Shown piece after piece: positions 52,532-62,180 of a DNA stretch of 64,000 bases. Within the stretch, counting starts at the first letter, position 1. Every line of letters starts with the position of its first letter. The translations under genes and the position numbers were made by a program. This stretch comes from Oidiodendron maius Zn (Eukaryota; Ascomycota; Leotiomycetes; Myxotrichaceae). The stretch covers positions 838,067 to 902,066 of the forward strand of contig KN832874.1 of the NCBI GenBank assembly GCA_000827325.1, written 5' to 3'. The notes beneath the pieces were generated by a model. It was not told the DNA's origin. It did not search any database and saw only the letters and a list, made by a program, of their open reading frames with translations.

Positions 52532-53375
52532 ATGATAACAGCTATTCTTCTTCCCCAGATTTTTATTCCAGTCGAGTCAATCAAGCTTGGACAGCTAGTC
52601 ACTAGCGTCGATCTTCCCCACCAAGACTACCACGATCCTGTATACTCCCCTACTCCAGTCCCGATAATCAACACTCGCATACAATATAGCAGCCTTGGCC
52701 ATAAATCCTATACTTTAAATTTTTCCTTAGCACTAACGTCTTTACTATCTACTAGGTTTTCAAAATACACCAAATCGAGGGTTTATATTAAAACAAACCT
52801 GGTTCGAACCTATATATTACAAAATTCTATATAATGGTTTGAGAAGGCAGTTTCTTCTAAAGAGAGTCGATACTGGTTTAAAAGAGTAATTGATCAGGGC
52901 AATGATATATACTTCGTTATAGGCTTCTATACTGTTACAGATATACAGATTATCTATAAGTCTATAGAGAGCAATAAATATACAGGGCGACTTAGTCTAC
53001 CTGTTGGCTTAGCACTGAATGCAGCAGGAGTTATAGCACCCCTTAGAGATCACATTAATCCACAAGTCGGCTTTTATTATATAGGTATAGAAGGGATTAT
53101 TGAGCATTTCAAGGCTCCTGGAGAGCAAATTTATACCTTTCAGTATCGGAAAGTTTGCTATCGTTAGCTATCAAGCCGAAGTATTGATAAGGCTATACTA
53201 GCAAAGATACTACAATAGTCAGTAGGTAATAGATAGTATAACAAGGAGGAAGGGGTTAAGGATATTCTTAAGGTAGAGACAATAGATCTAAGTCAGCTAG
53301 AAAGAGAGTAGGATAAGGAGGTAACAGATAATGAAACTCTTCTTCAATGTTTGTAAGCTAGAGATATATACTATT
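52532..53375 (+). pseudogene. Uncharacterised protein gene, RIP-damaged
   Basis: Frame 52532 onward reads ITAILLPQIFIPVESIKLGQ, LVTSVDLPHQDYHDPVYSPT and so on to a stop at 52832-52834. It continues in the same frame: WFEKAVSSKESRYWFKRVID, QGNDIYFVIGFYTVTDIQII, LSLPVGLALNAAGVIAPLRD, FKAPGEQIYTFQYRKVCYR, then another stop in place of an expected tryptophan. The first stop replaces what looks like a glutamine. Both fit C-to-T/G-to-A changes. I recall fungal uncharacterised proteins with the same LTSVDEPHQD and PGEQI..VQYRKV motifs, but no known domain. It sits upstream of and divergent from the TPR-CHAT gene, so the two may have formed a pair. Confidence 0.6.
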
Positions 53376-53459
53376 AATTAATAAATCCATACTATATTAA
53401 AACTAGACAATAGAGCAATAATATCACAACCTTCCTCTTGCTTCTTGTAGTAAAGAGCC

Positions 53460-54620
53460 AACAGGAGCTATTGTAGAAGTATCTACTATAGCTCCTATTA
53501 GCCTCTAGCTAGCACAGTCTACAAAGAGGACAGTTGTCTTTAACTCTTATCAACGAAGATCTGCAAACATTGTAGCTAAGAGACCTTAGCAATAAGAAAA
53601 ATAGCTCCAAAGCTTATACAGTTATAGCATTTACTGATTAGTGATATACTATACAGTAAGTCGTTCAAAGCTTACAAAATAGTACAAGTTATAGAATACA
53701 ACGTCTATTCTGTCTATACAATAAAATCAAACATTCGACTGTTTGGCTCTATAAAGGCACCTCCTAATAGCAGTAGATAGCCTTAAAACGTTATACTAGT
53801 GATAGGCAATACTCTATATAAGTACTTGCTTGAAAAACCTAATACTTATCAGGATAAGATAGTCCTGTTCCTACTGGACAAGTTTGGAGGACTACCTCTA
53901 TCAATACAAAGTATTAAAAGATAGCTGAAATCTATTAGATAGACTAAAAAAACAATATACTATATAGCTATAGGACAAAATGCTAATCTATAAGACTTAT
54001 ATCTATACAATACAGAGGATTTTGATCTAGAACACTATGTTTTTGTTAATAAATTAGGGTATAATAAGCAGATTGGATTTAGACAGATAGGTTAGTCTCC
54101 CCTTAATATAACTCTAGTCCAAATTGCTTGATTTCAGTACAAGCAACAATATTATATACTTCTAGCATATATACAGGATAGGATTCTCCTTATATATATC
54201 TTCTAAGGATCTATAGATACTGTTGTATTTGAGGAGTTTATTAAGTAGCTCCTTCCTCTATATAGTAAATAGCTGGAACCAAAGTCGGTTCTCATTATAG
54301 ATAATATATCTTTCTATTATACTAAGCAGATTAAGCAAATATACTATAATATAGGTATAAAACTAGTATACTTGCCCCTATATTTATTAGACTTGAATCC
54401 AATTAAGGAATTCTTTATAGAATTAAAAGCCTTTATTAAACAACGTTAGAAGATCTATAAAGCTGATCCAGGCTAGAGCTTTGATACCTTTTTGGAATAG
54501 TATATTAATATAGTAGGCAGGAATAAGTATAGTACTAGAGGATATTTCAGGTATACTAGATTAGAAGAGAAGATTTATAAGCTTAAAGTATAAGAAAGGA
54601 TTCAGGTTTGATTAGACTAA
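53460..54620 (+). pseudogene. Tc1/mariner transposase relic (longer copy)
   Basis: Homology to the left-end fragment begins at about 53460 and coding at about 53600 (APKLIQL, then FKAYKIVQVIEYNVYSVYTI). After the helix-turn-helix part come KPNTYQDKIVLFLLDKFGGL and the DDE core: VLIIDNISFYYTKQIKQIYY (second aspartate in IDN), LDLNPIKEFFIELKAFIKQR (third acidic residue in the NPIKEFF block), and YINIVGRNKYSTRGYFRYTR. Numerous TAG/TAA codons interrupt the frame, many where the family has tryptophan or glutamine. Its own left inverted repeat is not visible next to it. Confidence 0.75.
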
Positions 54621-54749
54621 AATTATACTAATTTGATAGTAGATAATAGTAAACAACTCTTATATTCTCCCCTTTACTCTATTTGATTCCTTATCCTGTC
54701 TTGTTTGTATCTTTTCGCCTAGTGATCTATATTACCTACAACCTACTAG

Positions 54750-56150
54750 GCTACTCCTCTCTTAACTTTAGTAGTCTTCTATAGATTACAGATAATATTA
54801 TAATTTTGATAGACTTCCTTAAAGTTAATATTATTTTCGATTAAGTAATAATAGGCTTTTCGGTAATCTTCTTTCTGGTTGTCTCTCTTGACCTAGTCTT
54901 CCTGCTATATACAGTATACTTCTACCACTTCATCTTGGTTACTAGGAATATCGAGATATATAATAGTTAATAGAGCTTAAGATATATCTGGTACTATAGT
55001 TAATGAAGGTAAGGATCTAGTAGGCATTAGATATAGAAGTCCAGGTAGTATATTCATGATATTAATAGATAGGAAGTTTCCAGCAGGGGTACTATTAGCT
55101 TTTTGGTAGGCCTGAAACCGTTACTAGTCCTCAGTATAAAGCTAATCCTGGATATATTAAGGAATATCAGTATATATCTACAGCTTATTACCCTGCTCTA
55201 TATGCCTGATTAGGCTCCTTAGGTAATAGGTATTAATCTTATACCGCTTTTTCCTGTCAGGATTATATTAACAATAAGGCCCTAGATTATAGGGGGGACT
55301 AGAATAGCATATAAGGGTATATACATCTCACCAAATAGATGGTTGTCTAGACATATCCTCTATATCTAGCTAGGCAGTATATTCAGTAAGCATCTGATTA
55401 GTAGTAGATATACAGCTCCTCTGATTCAGGCTCTGCAATAAAGTAGTAGGACTAGTATCTATATAGTTGAATATAAGGTTTAGTCTTAGCGTCTTATTAG
55501 CAAGAAAGAGATTACCCTACCTAAGAAGCTGCTTTTAAATAATAGGCTAGTTAATACTAGTCTTATTAAACCACCTTATAAGGTCTTGTATCTTGTAATC
55601 TATAACTGATACTATAACCATTATATCATTAGAAGCAAGGGGTCTCTTCTTCTTAAGCAAAGTATTCTTTAACTTAGGCTATAGGATATATTCCTAGTAG
55701 GTAGCTGGTTCTAGAACCAGATCCTGCTCTATATCCTTTAACGTTATAGCCCTATTATTAACGGCAATCTTCCACTTGATTGAATAATATATATAGATAG
55801 GTAGATCTTCGTTATATACTTGATCGGGGTCCCAGTCTGCAAACGGGTATAGCTGAAGCCTGCTTACCTGTATGCTTTACTGACTAGAAATGTCAGGCGG
55901 TTCCTACAGCTTATACAGGTCGCTATCATTGGAAGGAGCCAGACTACCTATCATCAAGACAGCTGTATCCTTAGCCAAGCCGAGCCAAAAGGTCTGCTAG
56001 GGAACATAGCAAGTACTATAGAGTATAACTGAGACATGATAAGCAGGCCGTTCTTTATATAGGGCTACTGCCCCCAACTTTGACTTGCCACTAAAGACAG
56101 ATATATATTAGGAAGGCTATATAAGGCAAATAAGTGGCGCAGTAAAGCGG
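54750..56150 (-). pseudogene. Uncharacterised fungal protein gene, heavily RIP-damaged
   Basis: Read on the minus strand, pieces such as YIYYSIKWKIAVNNRAITLK, DIEQDLVLEPATY, LRLNLIFNYIDTSPTTLLQS, QPSIWxDVYTLICYSSPPYN (x a stop), LGPYCYNPDRKKRYKINTYY and LRSLIRHIEQGNKL appear in one frame with frequent stops. The order resembles an uncharacterised fungal protein type I remember from repeat-rich regions, with GPxCxxxP..KKHYRL..HHLKSLI..VEQG. No enzymatic motif is known. It lies between the transposase relic and the right inverted repeat, pointing inward. Confidence 0.5.
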
Positions 56151-56377
56151 CTGATTATAACAAACGGACAGCCCAAGCCGATCCTGTCATATAAGTATTA
56201 AGGAATATAACGTACTAGCTAGAGAATCAAATTTCGCAGTAGGTGATATATAATGAAGAACGAAAGGAAGGGGAGGGAATAGGAACACAGTATACTCTCT
56301 CTTACTCTTATAGAAGCTTCTGGAACCACGATTTTTGGACATACTGATCTAAACCGCAGGCAAGTCTGTACTCAGTA

Positions 56378-56504
56378 TATGTCATGTGCTATGAATTACC
56401 GACAATAAAAGTGTAAACCGTATCCGGTATATTTAGCGAGAATATTTACGCGAATTATAAAAAAACATAAAGTGGAAACTGAAGCTGGTTTCGACCCCTA
56501 CCTG
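56378..56504. repeat. Right terminal inverted repeat of the 8-kb segment
   Basis: Inverse of 48443-48570, ending GGTTTCGACCCCTACCTG next to TA. It contains TTTAGCGAGAATATTTACGC, the exact inverse of the left side. Confidence 0.85.
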
Positions 56505-56666
56505 TATCCCCGCCCTCTAACTTTCTCTATTCGTTAGATAGTGATCTTGAGGTTATACGGATACTGATACAGCCCTACTGAATTCCTTAGCCGTCCAAAA
56601 TAGTACAGCAATAAGATAGATAATAATTAGAGATTGTATTCTTTTAGATATAGTCTTTAGTAATTA

Positions 56667-56947
56667 TTGATCAGGGCCTCAATCACGCATGACACATCCT
56701 TCAGGATTCAGGATATCCTTTAGGATCTAGGATTCAGAGGATTTATATAAGTTAATAAGAGGTTAAATAGGTCTATATAAAGGGGCCTTTACTCTAGTAT
56801 AGCTATACTTAGTCAGTTGTCTCTACATCGCTTATTTTACCTACTGCTTTCAGCATTCTGCTATACCGAAAGCCTATAGTCAATATAACTGAGTTTCACC
56901 TTGGTATCCAACTACAACCTGCACATTAACCTGAACCTCTGCTCAAG
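56667..56947. mobile_element. MITE family A, copy 2
   Basis: Starts TTGATCAGGGCCTCAATC and ends GCTCAAG, flanked by AGTAATTA at 56659-56666 and 56948-56955. The related empty site at about 45619 reads TTTAGTAATTAATCC, with a single AGTAATTA, which proves the 8-bp duplication. Compared with copy 1 it has about 36 extra bases near the middle (around TACTGCTTTCAGCATTCTGC). Confidence 0.85.
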
Positions 56948-56996
56948 AGTAATTAATCCTATATTTACTGACTATTTAATCTCCCTATATAATTTG

Positions 56997-57262
56997 TTGA
57001 CTGATATCTGGGCCTCAAGCATATGAAAGGCGATACAGCACTGATACATGTACAGAGCCTATGCATTAAGTGCTCAGTCCTCTTGAATTAAGCTTGCGTA
57101 TAGAGCTTAAAAGTCCTACAGACTGTAAGCATGTATATAAGGACTCTATTGCATCCCTAAGGAGGTTCCTTAAGTTGTCTCTATATCACTCAATAGTCAA
57201 TATAACTGAGTTTCACCTTGATTCCTAACTACAACCTGCGCATCACTGAACCTCTGATCAAG
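56997..57262. mobile_element. MITE family A, copy 3
   Basis: Starts TTGACTGATATCTGGGCCTC and ends CTCTGATCAAG. The flanks ATAATTTG (left) and ATAATTGC (right) are a slightly changed duplication. The empty site at 47521 reads GTATAATTGCCC. The left half has diverged but the right half (TCAATATAACTGAGTTTCAC) matches the other copies. Confidence 0.75.
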
Positions 57263-57539
57263 ATAATTGCCCTAATATCCTAATAATAGACAATAAAGGA
57301 TTTTTACAAAATCATTCCAAATCGCTACAGACAATGATATAGCGGATTCGGCAAGCAGTGCTCACTTTGTCTATAATTAACGTTTTGGTTGTACGTTATT
57401 TAGTACTTTAGCCCCTTCTATGTCTGCCTTTGAATCGCCCTGCAGAACTGGATCACTCCTTTCCGTCTCCTATAAAATTGCAGTACATTCCCCTCGTGTA
57501 GCCTAAAATTGCAGTGCAAAAGTGAAAAGAAAGGGTATA

Positions 57540-58743
57540 ATACGGAACTAATGAGCTCAAAAGAGAAGTCAAGAGTAGACAGTGCTAAATTCTCTCAACT
57601 CCTTTGCACGGCGCTTCAAATCGCCTTAGTCGATCTAATGCATCATTGGGGCCTTAGTCCGGCTGCGGTGGTAGGGCACTCTAGTGGAGAAATAGGCGCT
57701 GCTTATGCCTTAGGTGCGTTGTCCGCACATGATTGTCTCAAGATCGCCTTCCAACAGGGTCGTCTCTCTAAAGGCATAAATTCGGTTGAACCCAATCTCA
57801 AGGGTCTATGATGAGTGTAGGGTTATCTGAGGAAGCGATCCAGCCTTATCTAGAGAGACTCGAGCCTACCGAGGTCGCGGTTGTTGCTTGTATCAATAGC
57901 CCCTCGAATATCACGCTATCTGGCGACATAACCGCTCTCGAGAAGGTGGAAGCCTTGCTAAAGAGAGCAAACGTTTTTGCAAGAAGATTAAAGGTCGATA
58001 ATGCGTACCACAGCCCGCACATGGCATATGCTGCAGATGTCTATCTTGCTTCGCTTCAAGGCATCACTATTTTGGAACCAAGAGAGAATGTTGTTATTTT
58101 TTCCTCAGTGACTGGTTTACAAGTATCGGCGACAGAACTAGATCCTTCCTACTGGGTGGCTAACATGACATTGCCAGTGCAATTTGTGAAAGCACTTAAT
58201 AATGTTTTCTCTTCAGCACCACAAACTAACCAGGCTCCCCGAAACCGGCTTATTGACATAGTTATCGAGATTGGCCCTCATAGTGCCCTGCAGCGTCCAT
58301 TGAAACAAATCCTCGCCACAAGCCGTAAGCTTGAAAGCACAGAATATCTCTCCATACTACACCGTGGACAGGATGCAGTAACGACTTCTCTTAAGGCTGC
58401 GGCAAACCTGTGGTCCCATGGATCGAACCTGAATCTTCTACACGAAAATTCTCTAACTATAGAGCCGCCGGTGCGGAAGGTCTTACCTAATCTACCTTCG
58501 TACCCATGGAAGCATTCAAACAGATATTGGTTCTCAAGTTTCCAGGGAAACTCTCATCTCTTTGCTACGGCACCACGCCTTGATTAGCTAGGGGCACCGA
58601 TAGAAGACTTTAACCCCTTAGTACCATGCTGGAAAAACAGGCTCCGGGTTTCCGAATTACCTTGGTTTCCACATCATAGTATTTCCGGCAATATCATTTT
58701 TCCTGGTGCAGGCATGGTATGTTGTGCACTAGAAGCCGTCCCT
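57540..58743 (+). pseudogene. Polyketide synthase fragment: acyltransferase end and start of dehydratase
   Basis: The piece begins right after the MITE B-like end at 57519. 57540-57808 carries ELMSSKEKSRVDSAKFSQLL and VVGHSSGEIGAAYALGALSA, the acyltransferase active site (GHSSGE, serine nucleophile). A shift of frame near 57800-57810 leads to MSVGLSEEAIQPYLERLEPT, CINSPSNITLSGDITALEKV, DNAYHSPHMAYAADVYLASL and VIEIGPHSALQRPLKQIL. A TAG at 58585-58587 is followed in frame by LGAPIEDFNPLVPCWKNRLR and ISGNIIFPGAGMVCCALEAV, the N-terminal part of a dehydratase domain, up to about 58743. The order AT-DH is that of fungal highly reducing PKSs. Ketosynthase, reductases and carrier domain are absent, so it is a relic. 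Confidence 0.85.
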
Positions 58744-58976
58744 TGAATTGGTCAACCTCGGTGGCCAACCACGACTAATGAATTGACAGGGAAAATAGTC
58801 ATATGTACAGGACAAAAGCCTATAATAATTTAATCCCTGTCACTATTAGCCACAGAGAGATACTGGGCCTAGTCAGCTATAAAGTGAAATGCAGATTATA
58901 TATGTAGACTATCACCAAGGTATGATTTCCTTTCGAAAATATATAACGATTTATTGCGGGAATTTGGAAAGGTTCC
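58744..58976. other. Spacer between PKS relic and secreted-protein gene
   Basis: No motif seen; possibly further decayed PKS sequence. Confidence 0.35.
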
Positions 58977-59799
58977 TCATGTGCCCGCAAACGCCTCTCG
59001 CGCAACTGCTGTCCTCATCCAACTTGTTAGAGACGGCCAGGTTTCCGTCACGTCTAAACTCTGGTCCTTATTAAGACTACTGTCAACCACAGGTGTCTCC
59101 CGTGGTCTATATCCAGGGACATTTTCCCATCCCCCAAACATCTCAACAACATGCCTCACGGCCTCGACGCGCTGTTCGTGCGTTGTCTGTGCGAGGTATT
59201 CATCTGACTCGTCGTACTCTACGTCCGCGCACTCGTACAGCTGCTTCGCTCTGCAGAGACAGCCTTTCAGAAGCGCGGTCTCGCATCGACTAGTTGGCCA
59301 CTCTGAGGGGGATCTTTCGGTGGTGAAGAAGGATGCAGAGCTGCCGCATCGCTCTTCGGTGCAGGCCGGGGGGGTATCTGGGCAGCATTGGCAAAGGTGG
59401 TACGTGGGACTCCGGGATGCGCATTTAAAGAAGCCGTTCTGTGGGTGTGGGGTTAGTGTAGGGTTCGAAGGAGGGCACAGGTGATGATGCTTCGTGGGGA
59501 TTCCCCGCAGGGTAAAAAATATAAAGCAGAGATTAAGAAACGGAGACCCAGTAGCATACATTACCGCCACAGTCTTCACTGCTACATACAAGTGGCTCCG
59601 CAGGGCAATTTTGGGCCTGTCGTTCGCCAGTATCGGCGATAGCACCAGATGGCTCGCTTTGTGTTTGATTGGTATCCATGCTATGAACCGTGGCATCCTC
59701 TCGTGGCGGAGATGCCATGCACGCGGCAAGTGGCAACAGGGAGGTCAGGGGGGAGAGCGCAGCGACTAGGGTGAGCCCTCCCAGAGCGTAATATCGCAT
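58977..59799 (-). CDS. Cysteine-rich secreted protein, two exons
   Basis: On the minus strand exon 59799-59560 and exon 59438-58977 join through a 121-bp GT-AG intron and give 233 residues with matching phase. The start MRYYALGGLTLVAALSPLTS is a signal peptide. After a low-complexity stretch come the cysteines: NCPAEPLVCSSEDCGGN, NGFFKCASRSPTYHLCQCCP, DTPPACTEERCGSS and TSRCETALLKGCLCRAKQLY, twelve in about 80 residues. The C-terminal 100 residues are acidic and polar (YDESDEYLAQTTHEQRVEAV). I do not know the family. The cysteine pattern and signal peptide suggest an extracellular disulphide-rich protein such as an effector or wall protein. The 5' region is unusually pyrimidine-rich (59930-60030 on the coding strand), as in strong fungal promoters. 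Confidence 0.75.
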
Positions 59800-60596
59800 G
59801 TTAGAGACGGGATTGCGAAGGACCCTAGACTTTGAGAAGAGAATGTCATTGCGGTATCTGGAAGCTCGGGCTCCCAATACATCGACACCCCAAATCGACA
59901 CCCTTTGCTCAGAGGGGCGGGTGAGTGGAGGTGAGGTGATGGCGACGGCTCGTGAAGGGTGGGTGAGTAGGGTGAGAGGGGTGAGTGCGAGGTGAGACGA
60001 GGGTGAGAAAAGCGGCGATTGGTCATGTGCGTCGTGGCCTAGCGAGGATGCAAAAGAGGTGATTATTCTAGATAAACAACACACTTTTAAATCTTCTCTC
60101 CTCTTGGCTCTCGGCTGCCAACATCGTGGAAAACCCCTCTAAACTAACAATGAGCAGCACATGAGAGAGAATAAATGATGTCTAGTGAGCTTTGACAAAG
60201 CATCAATGAAAACGCGATGGTCGAGCAACTGCCTAGCCCATGAGTTGAGCATTTACAGGAGTGGGAAGCAACAAATGTCTAGGTCGGCCTTCTCCGCTTA
60301 GCGCCACACGTTGGAATATGCTTAGAGAACTCATCCAGGTCAGGGAAGGGCTTGAGACATTGGCAAATATAACTACCGTACACGGGGTCCTTTTTGCAGG
60401 TTCTTAGGTGCGCATTCAAACGTATCAGTTAGCATCAGTCTCCAAGCATACAGCCTCCAGTTTGTGCGTATAAACATAGAGCGGTTGGGATAGATTAGAG
60501 TGGAGGGGGGTGGTAAAGGCAGATACGACTTTATATATTCTCAATATTTTGGCACCATACATACAGTACATACATGTCTGTGGCAGTTTCCCATTC
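59800..60596. other. Intergenic with CT-rich promoter region
   Basis: Both neighbours are on the minus strand. On that strand, 59930-60030 is made of CTCACC-type pyrimidine-rich units directly upstream of the secreted-protein start. The rest shows no gene. Confidence 0.5.
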
Positions 60597-62180
60597 CTAG
60601 TTCAAGCACTGCGAATACCATGTGTTCGAGAAACGGCAGGTACCTTGTGCGCAGCAAAATGGGCCCGTCCATCCACTGCCGCCACACTGGCCATACAGCG
60701 TGGCGCATGGCGCTGACGAAAGGGATGTCGAAGACGGAGCAGCAGAAGAGGCGGATGTTGAAGGCGGAGCAGCTGAAGAGGAGGAAGAGGAAGAGCTACT
60801 GCCGTTAAAGAACTGCCAATAATCGAAGCTGAACAAGTTGCCGGAGCCGCCTGTGAAGTGGAAGTAGAGGTCCTGCTTGCCCGTCGCGCCGCTGACGGGG
60901 CAGGTCACCGTGGCCCACATCTGCGCACCGCCCGTGTTAGATACAACGCAGGTGCCTACGAGCATTCCGGTTGAGCTGTCCAGGCGCAGTTCAAGCTTAC
61001 CCCCACTGCCCGCCGAAGCAACGCGAGCAGCGAAGGACGCAGCGCCCGACCCAAAGTCGACGCCCTTCACCTTGATATAGTCGCCGTTGCTGATGTCGGT
61101 GACGTCCATGCCTCCCTCGGAGCAGACCTCGGTGCTCATGCCCCACGACCAAGCATTTGTTTCAGCCTCCTGGCGCACGTACGGATTGAGCGATGCGATC
61201 TGCGCAGGGCCTGCCGTGGTCATCGTGAGACTTGGAATTGTGCCGTCCGCATTGTACGTAAACTCCTCGACGCACACGGATCGGTCGTACCCGCCCCCGC
61301 CGGGCAGCGCGCCGTTGTGGTAGAAGAAGTATGAATGGCCCTGGTAGTCTATGACGCCCGGGTGGTTGGTGAAGCTCCCGCCCTGCGTGGGCATAACCAC
61401 GCCCTTGTATGTCCAGGGCCCAGTGATCGTGGGAGCCGTCGAGTAGCGGATATCCTCTGAGCAGCAGTCGGCCGCATAGACGAGGTAATACAGGCCATTT
61501 GCATCACGCTTATAGATCCACGGGCCCTCTTCAAACGTGGTTGGGCGCTGGGAATTGCCTCCAGGCCGGACGCCAAAGCCGGCCGTGGTGAGCTGAACTG
61601 TTTGGACGCTTCCACTGTACGAGATCATGTCCTCGTTCAATGTTACATACCACAGGCCGGGATTTGCCCAGTAGAGGTATGCTTGGCCATTATCGTCGAT
61701 CCAAACCGTTGGGTCGAAGCCGCCGTTCTCGACGAGCGCGTGGCCCAGGGCGTCAGTGTACGGGCCGGTGATGGTGTTGCTAACGCCCACGCCAATGGCC
61801 ATAGAGCCATCGTTGGAGCGGACCGGTGCATAATAGTAGAACTTATTATTTCGCTCAATCACTTGGCCCGCCCACGCGTTGGCGTTGCACCAGGCAAAGG
61901 TGGCCAGGCTCATGACCGTGCCGTGGTCCTGCCAGTTGCCCATGTCGACCGTCGAGAAGAGGTGCCAATTCTTCATCACGTACGTTGTGGCTCCGTTCTC
62001 GTCATGATCGACAAACACATAAAGGCGTCCGTCATATACGATGGGTGCCGGGTCGGCCGTGTATATGGTCTGAATGATCGGATTGTCCGATTTGGCTACG
62101 CCCGTGCCGTCGAGCAGGGCGCCGAGGAGCAACAGCCCCAGCGATAAAGTCGCCATGCGCCACAACGTGGGAGGGGCCAT
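60597..62180 (-). CDS. Secreted GH43 arabinanase/xylosidase with CBM6 and CBM1
   Basis: A single exon encodes 527 residues from ATG 62180 ([20 protein letters not shown], a signal peptide; an ATG six codons earlier is possible). The GH43 five-blade propeller has [20 protein letters not shown] with the catalytic base (about D43), [16 protein letters not shown] with the second aspartate (about D156) and [20 protein letters not shown] with the acid glutamate (about E218). A CBM6 follows ([20 protein letters not shown] to [12 protein letters not shown]). Then comes a serine/threonine/alanine linker and a C-terminal CBM1 ([20 protein letters not shown], then [16 protein letters not shown]). It should remove arabinose or xylose from plant arabinoxylan while bound to cellulose. 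The coding sequence is clearly richer in G and C than its surroundings, with mostly C or G in third positions. Confidence 0.92.
   Translation of the reverse strand: MAPPTLWRMATLSLGLLLLGALLDGTGVAKSDNPIIQTIYTADPAPIVYDGRLYVFVDHDENGATTYVMKNWHLFSTVDMGNWQDHGTVMSLATFAWCNANAWAGQVIERNNKFYYYAPVRSNDGSMAIGVGVSNTITGPYTDALGHALVENGGFDPTVWIDDNGQAYLYWANPGLWYVTLNEDMISYSGSVQTVQLTTAGFGVRPGGNSQRPTTFEEGPWIYKRDANGLYYLVYAADCCSEDIRYSTAPTITGPWTYKGVVMPTQGGSFTNHPGVIDYQGHSYFFYHNGALPGGGGYDRSVCVEEFTYNADGTIPSLTMTTAGPAQIASLNPYVRQEAETNAWSWGMSTEVCSEGGMDVTDISNGDYIKVKGVDFGSGAASFAARVASAGSGGKLELRLDSSTGMLVGTCVVSNTGGAQMWATVTCPVSGATGKQDLYFHFTGGSGNLFSFDYWQFFNGSSSSSSSSSAAPPSTSASSAAPSSTSLSSAPCATLYGQCGGSGWTGPFCCAQGTCRFSNTWYSQCLN

Larger units (their letters stand above)
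48443..56504. mobile_element. 8.06-kb segment bounded by long inverted repeats: Tc1/mariner-type element with gene cargo, or nested copies
   Basis: Left end CAGTAGGGGTCGAAACCAGC and right end (…GACCCCTACCTG) are inverted copies over roughly 127 bp, and both are preceded/followed by TA (48441-48442 and 56505-56506). Inside are an N-terminal transposase piece next to the left end, a TPR-CHAT gene on the minus strand, an uncharacterised protein relic, a longer Tc1/mariner transposase relic, and another uncharacterised relic on the minus strand. If it moved as one unit it carried host-type genes. Alternatively two related elements, one truncated, came to flank unrelated genes. TA flanks agree with either. 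All coding parts show many C-to-T/G-to-A type stops. Confidence 0.65.
56538..57520. repeat. Duplicated non-coding module, copy 2, split by two MITE A insertions
   Basis: The pieces 56538-56666, 56948-56996 and 57263-57520 match copy 1 at 45.5-47.8 kb in the same order and orientation. The last piece ends in CCTAAAATTGCAGTGCAA at 57519. Here the insertions are two MITE A copies rather than pogo, so each copy shows the empty site for the other's insertions. Confidence 0.75.

Noticed and set aside
59533-60084. A longer first exon for the cysteine-rich secreted protein starting at 60084
   Set aside because: The extra N-terminal part is CT-rich promoter-like DNA translated by chance; the ATG at 59799 gives a normal signal peptide.
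61602-62147. A 181-codon plus-strand frame
   Set aside because: Antisense of the GC-rich GH43 gene, where chance long frames are expected.
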